Source: Anaeromyxobacteraceae bacterium
GTDB taxonomy: Bacteria > Myxococcota > Myxococcia > Myxococcales > Anaeromyxobacteraceae
Length of the DNA: 6,704 nucleotides
Direction of reading: 5' to 3'
Assembly: GCA_027349605.1 (NCBI GenBank)
Contig: DAIEMM010000251.1
Span: 1 to 6,704 of the forward strand
Shown: positions 5,920-6,704 of the stretch, piece by piece
How the letters are laid out: each line of letters starts with the position of its first letter
Numbering within the stretch: position 1 is the stretch's first letter
Position numbers and translations under genes: made by a program
The notes under the pieces: generated by a model
Seen by the model: the letters and a program-made list of their open reading frames with translations, nothing else
What the model was told of the DNA's origin: nothing
Databases searched by the model: none

Positions 5920-6084
5920 GTGCGCCCCGCTCGCCGGCTGATCAAGACCGAGATCTTCCTCCCGGAGTCGCCCGTCGGTCGGGCCGTGGTCATCGGCGGG
6001 CTGGTCGTGGGCGGGACGGTGGCCGTCATGATGGTCGCGCTCTTCACCGCCTTCCTCTTCGAGACCCTCCGGCAGGCGGGGTAG
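5920..6084 (+). CDS. Small single-pass membrane protein, 54 residues, unknown function
   Basis: This short frame runs from GTG 5920 to TAG 6082. The N-terminal 21 residues are basic and amphipathic (RPARRLIK, then EIFLPESPVGR). An uninterrupted hydrophobic stretch of about 26 residues (22-47) follows, Val/Gly/Ala-rich with a GGLVVGG motif, and then a short tail ETLRQAG. By the positive-inside rule the N-terminus should be cytoplasmic. Third codon positions are overwhelmingly G or C, as in neighbouring real genes. No Shine-Dalgarno lies at a usable distance, but TACATT ends 6 nt upstream, consistent with a leaderless message. The gene is divergent from the E2-like operon and 70 nt upstream of the PilZ gene. 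I do not recognise a family. The alternative is a chance frame in GC-rich DNA, but the clean transmembrane profile argues against it. Confidence 0.65.
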   Translation: MRPARRLIKTEIFLPESPVGRAVVIGGLVVGGTVAVMMVALFTAFLFETLRQAG

Positions 6085-6138
6085 CGCGTCGCCTCGCTGG
6101 CGCGAACTCGCCGCGCCCTGCTACTGTCCGTTTCACCG

Positions 6139-6144
6139 AGGAGG
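6139..6144 (+). promoter_or_regulatory. Shine-Dalgarno AGGAGG of the PilZ gene
   Basis: A perfect AGGAGG lies 10 nt upstream of GTG 6155, slightly longer than usual spacing. A second GGAG (6148-6151) lies 3 nt before the codon. Together they support GTG 6155, since no ATG or GTG occurs in frame just upstream. Confidence 0.7.
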
Positions 6145-6154
6145 GCTGGAGCCC

Positions 6155-6704
6155 GTGTCGAGCGTGGGAGATTTCGTACAGAATCCGCGCAAGTTCCCGA
6201 GGGTGCGGGCGAAGTACCGCGTGGTGGTGAGCCATGGCGGGGCAGGGTGGTCCGCGGAGACCTTCGACCTCTCCGCCACCGGATGCCAGATCGTGACGCC
6301 TCGTCCCATGCAGGTGGGGGAGGTCGCCCGCCTGGTCATCGAGGCTCCCCAGCTTCCGGAGCCTCTCTCGGTCTTCGGATCCGTCGCCTGGGTGGCCGAT
6401 CAGGGACGCATCCGGGTGGGGATCGTCTTCGCCGACCGGCAGCCCGACGGGGACCCCGCGGCCTGGTTCAAGAGGCTGCTCGCGAACCAGCCCGGCATCC
6501 AGGGCGGGGTGCGGAAGGTGCCGGAGCGGCTGCCGGTGGAGACCAAGCTGTTCCTCCGGCCACCGCCCCAGTTCATCTTCGACTTCGGTCCGGACGAGGT
6601 GACGCTCCTGAAGGCGCTCGGCGACGGGACCACCATCGCGAACCTGATCCGCACGTGCTCCTTCTCCGCGTCCAAGGTGGCGAGAATGGTCTTCGCCCTG
6701 CTCG
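6155..6704 (+). CDS. PilZ domain protein with additional C-terminal domain (3' end outside window)
   Basis: The visible 183 residues begin at GTG 6155 and run off the right edge. Residues 11-95 form a PilZ domain, a receptor for the second messenger cyclic di-GMP. Both ligand motifs are intact: RKFPR (12-16) fits RxxxR, and DLSATG (38-43) fits the D/NxSxxG motif. The domain closes with the strand VGIVFAD (88-94). Residues 100-125 make a helical, then charged linker. The segment from about 130 contains FIFDFG (140-145) and then helices with LLKALGDGTTIANLIR (151-166) and KVARMVFALL (174-183). This resembles the small helical or winged-helix modules that end many myxobacterial response proteins, such as the tail after DUF4388, but the identification is tentative. 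The role is probably a c-di-GMP-responsive effector in motility, envelope or transcription control. No signal peptide is seen, so it is cytoplasmic. Confidence 0.88.
   Translation, partial: MSSVGDFVQNPRKFPRVRAKYRVVVSHGGAGWSAETFDLSATGCQIVTPRPMQVGEVARLVIEAPQLPEPLSVFGSVAWVADQGRIRVGIVFADRQPDGDPAAWFKRLLANQPGIQGGVRKVPERLPVETKLFLRPPPQFIFDFGPDEVTLLKALGDGTTIANLIRTCSFSASKVARMVFALL

Noticed and set aside
4616..5941. Long plus-strand frames over the cytochrome and E2-like genes (for example a 441-codon frame).
   Set aside because: They are composition shadows. The minus-strand frames contain two CxxCH motifs, a lipobox and E2-fold motifs.
6099..6117. Inverted repeat GGCGCG/CGCGCC with a 7-nt loop after the small membrane protein gene, a possible terminator.
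   Set aside because: No T-run follows and the arms are pure GC, expected often by chance at this composition. The small gene and the PilZ gene may be co-transcribed.
6122..6127. TACTGT as a -10 element for the PilZ gene.
   Set aside because: Only a partial match, with no -35 at a suitable distance; not enough to call a promoter.
5733..6230. A plus-strand frame of 165 codons crossing the divergent promoter.
   Set aside because: It starts inside the E2-like gene, runs through both promoters and reads the small membrane protein gene out of frame; its translation is Arg/Gly/Pro-rich.

Overview
The window is very GC-rich, with strong G/C preference at third codon positions, frequent GTG starts and AGGAGG-type ribosome-binding sites. 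Its gene content (secreted metallopeptidase, lipoprotein multiheme cytochrome, VLCAD-type acyl-CoA dehydrogenase, PilZ protein with an appended C-terminal domain) points to a soil or sediment Myxococcota. Anaeromyxobacter or a relative is the best guess, by inference only. There are no RNA genes, insertion sequences, phage genes or CRISPR arrays. This is an ordinary chromosomal region with several unassigned genes.

Layout, left to right. (1) Positions 2-1164, plus strand: the 3' part of a secreted zinc metallopeptidase of the M43/pappalysin type, then a small exported HEAT-repeat-like protein 8 nt downstream, probably co-transcribed. (2) 1172-2978, minus strand: a single-gene unit for a 583-residue acyl-CoA dehydrogenase of the long VLCAD/ACAD9 type, with its own weak promoter and a 14-bp palindrome over the predicted transcription start. 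It meets the HEAT gene tail-to-tail with 7 nt between stop codons. (3) 2989-5858, minus strand: a three-gene operon transcribed right to left. It encodes a stand-alone 2-oxoacid-dehydrogenase-E2/CAT-fold protein, a diheme c-type cytochrome lipoprotein and a DUF481 outer-membrane beta-barrel, and it ends at a clear Rho-independent terminator. (4) 5859-6084: a divergent promoter region and a previously uncalled 54-residue single-pass membrane protein on the plus strand. (5) 6155-6704, plus strand: the 5' part of a PilZ (c-di-GMP receptor) protein with a further C-terminal domain, cut by the window edge.

How the genes may work together. The dehydrogenase is a stand-alone beta-oxidation enzyme that would pass electrons to ETF. 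The three-gene operon places an E2-fold protein with a substituted catalytic histidine beside a periplasmic electron carrier and an outer-membrane barrel. No known pathway explains this set, and it is the most interesting part of the window. Both promoters in the divergent region place the -10 so close to the start codon that leaderless mRNAs are likely. No complete, clearly new defence or biosynthetic system is visible.
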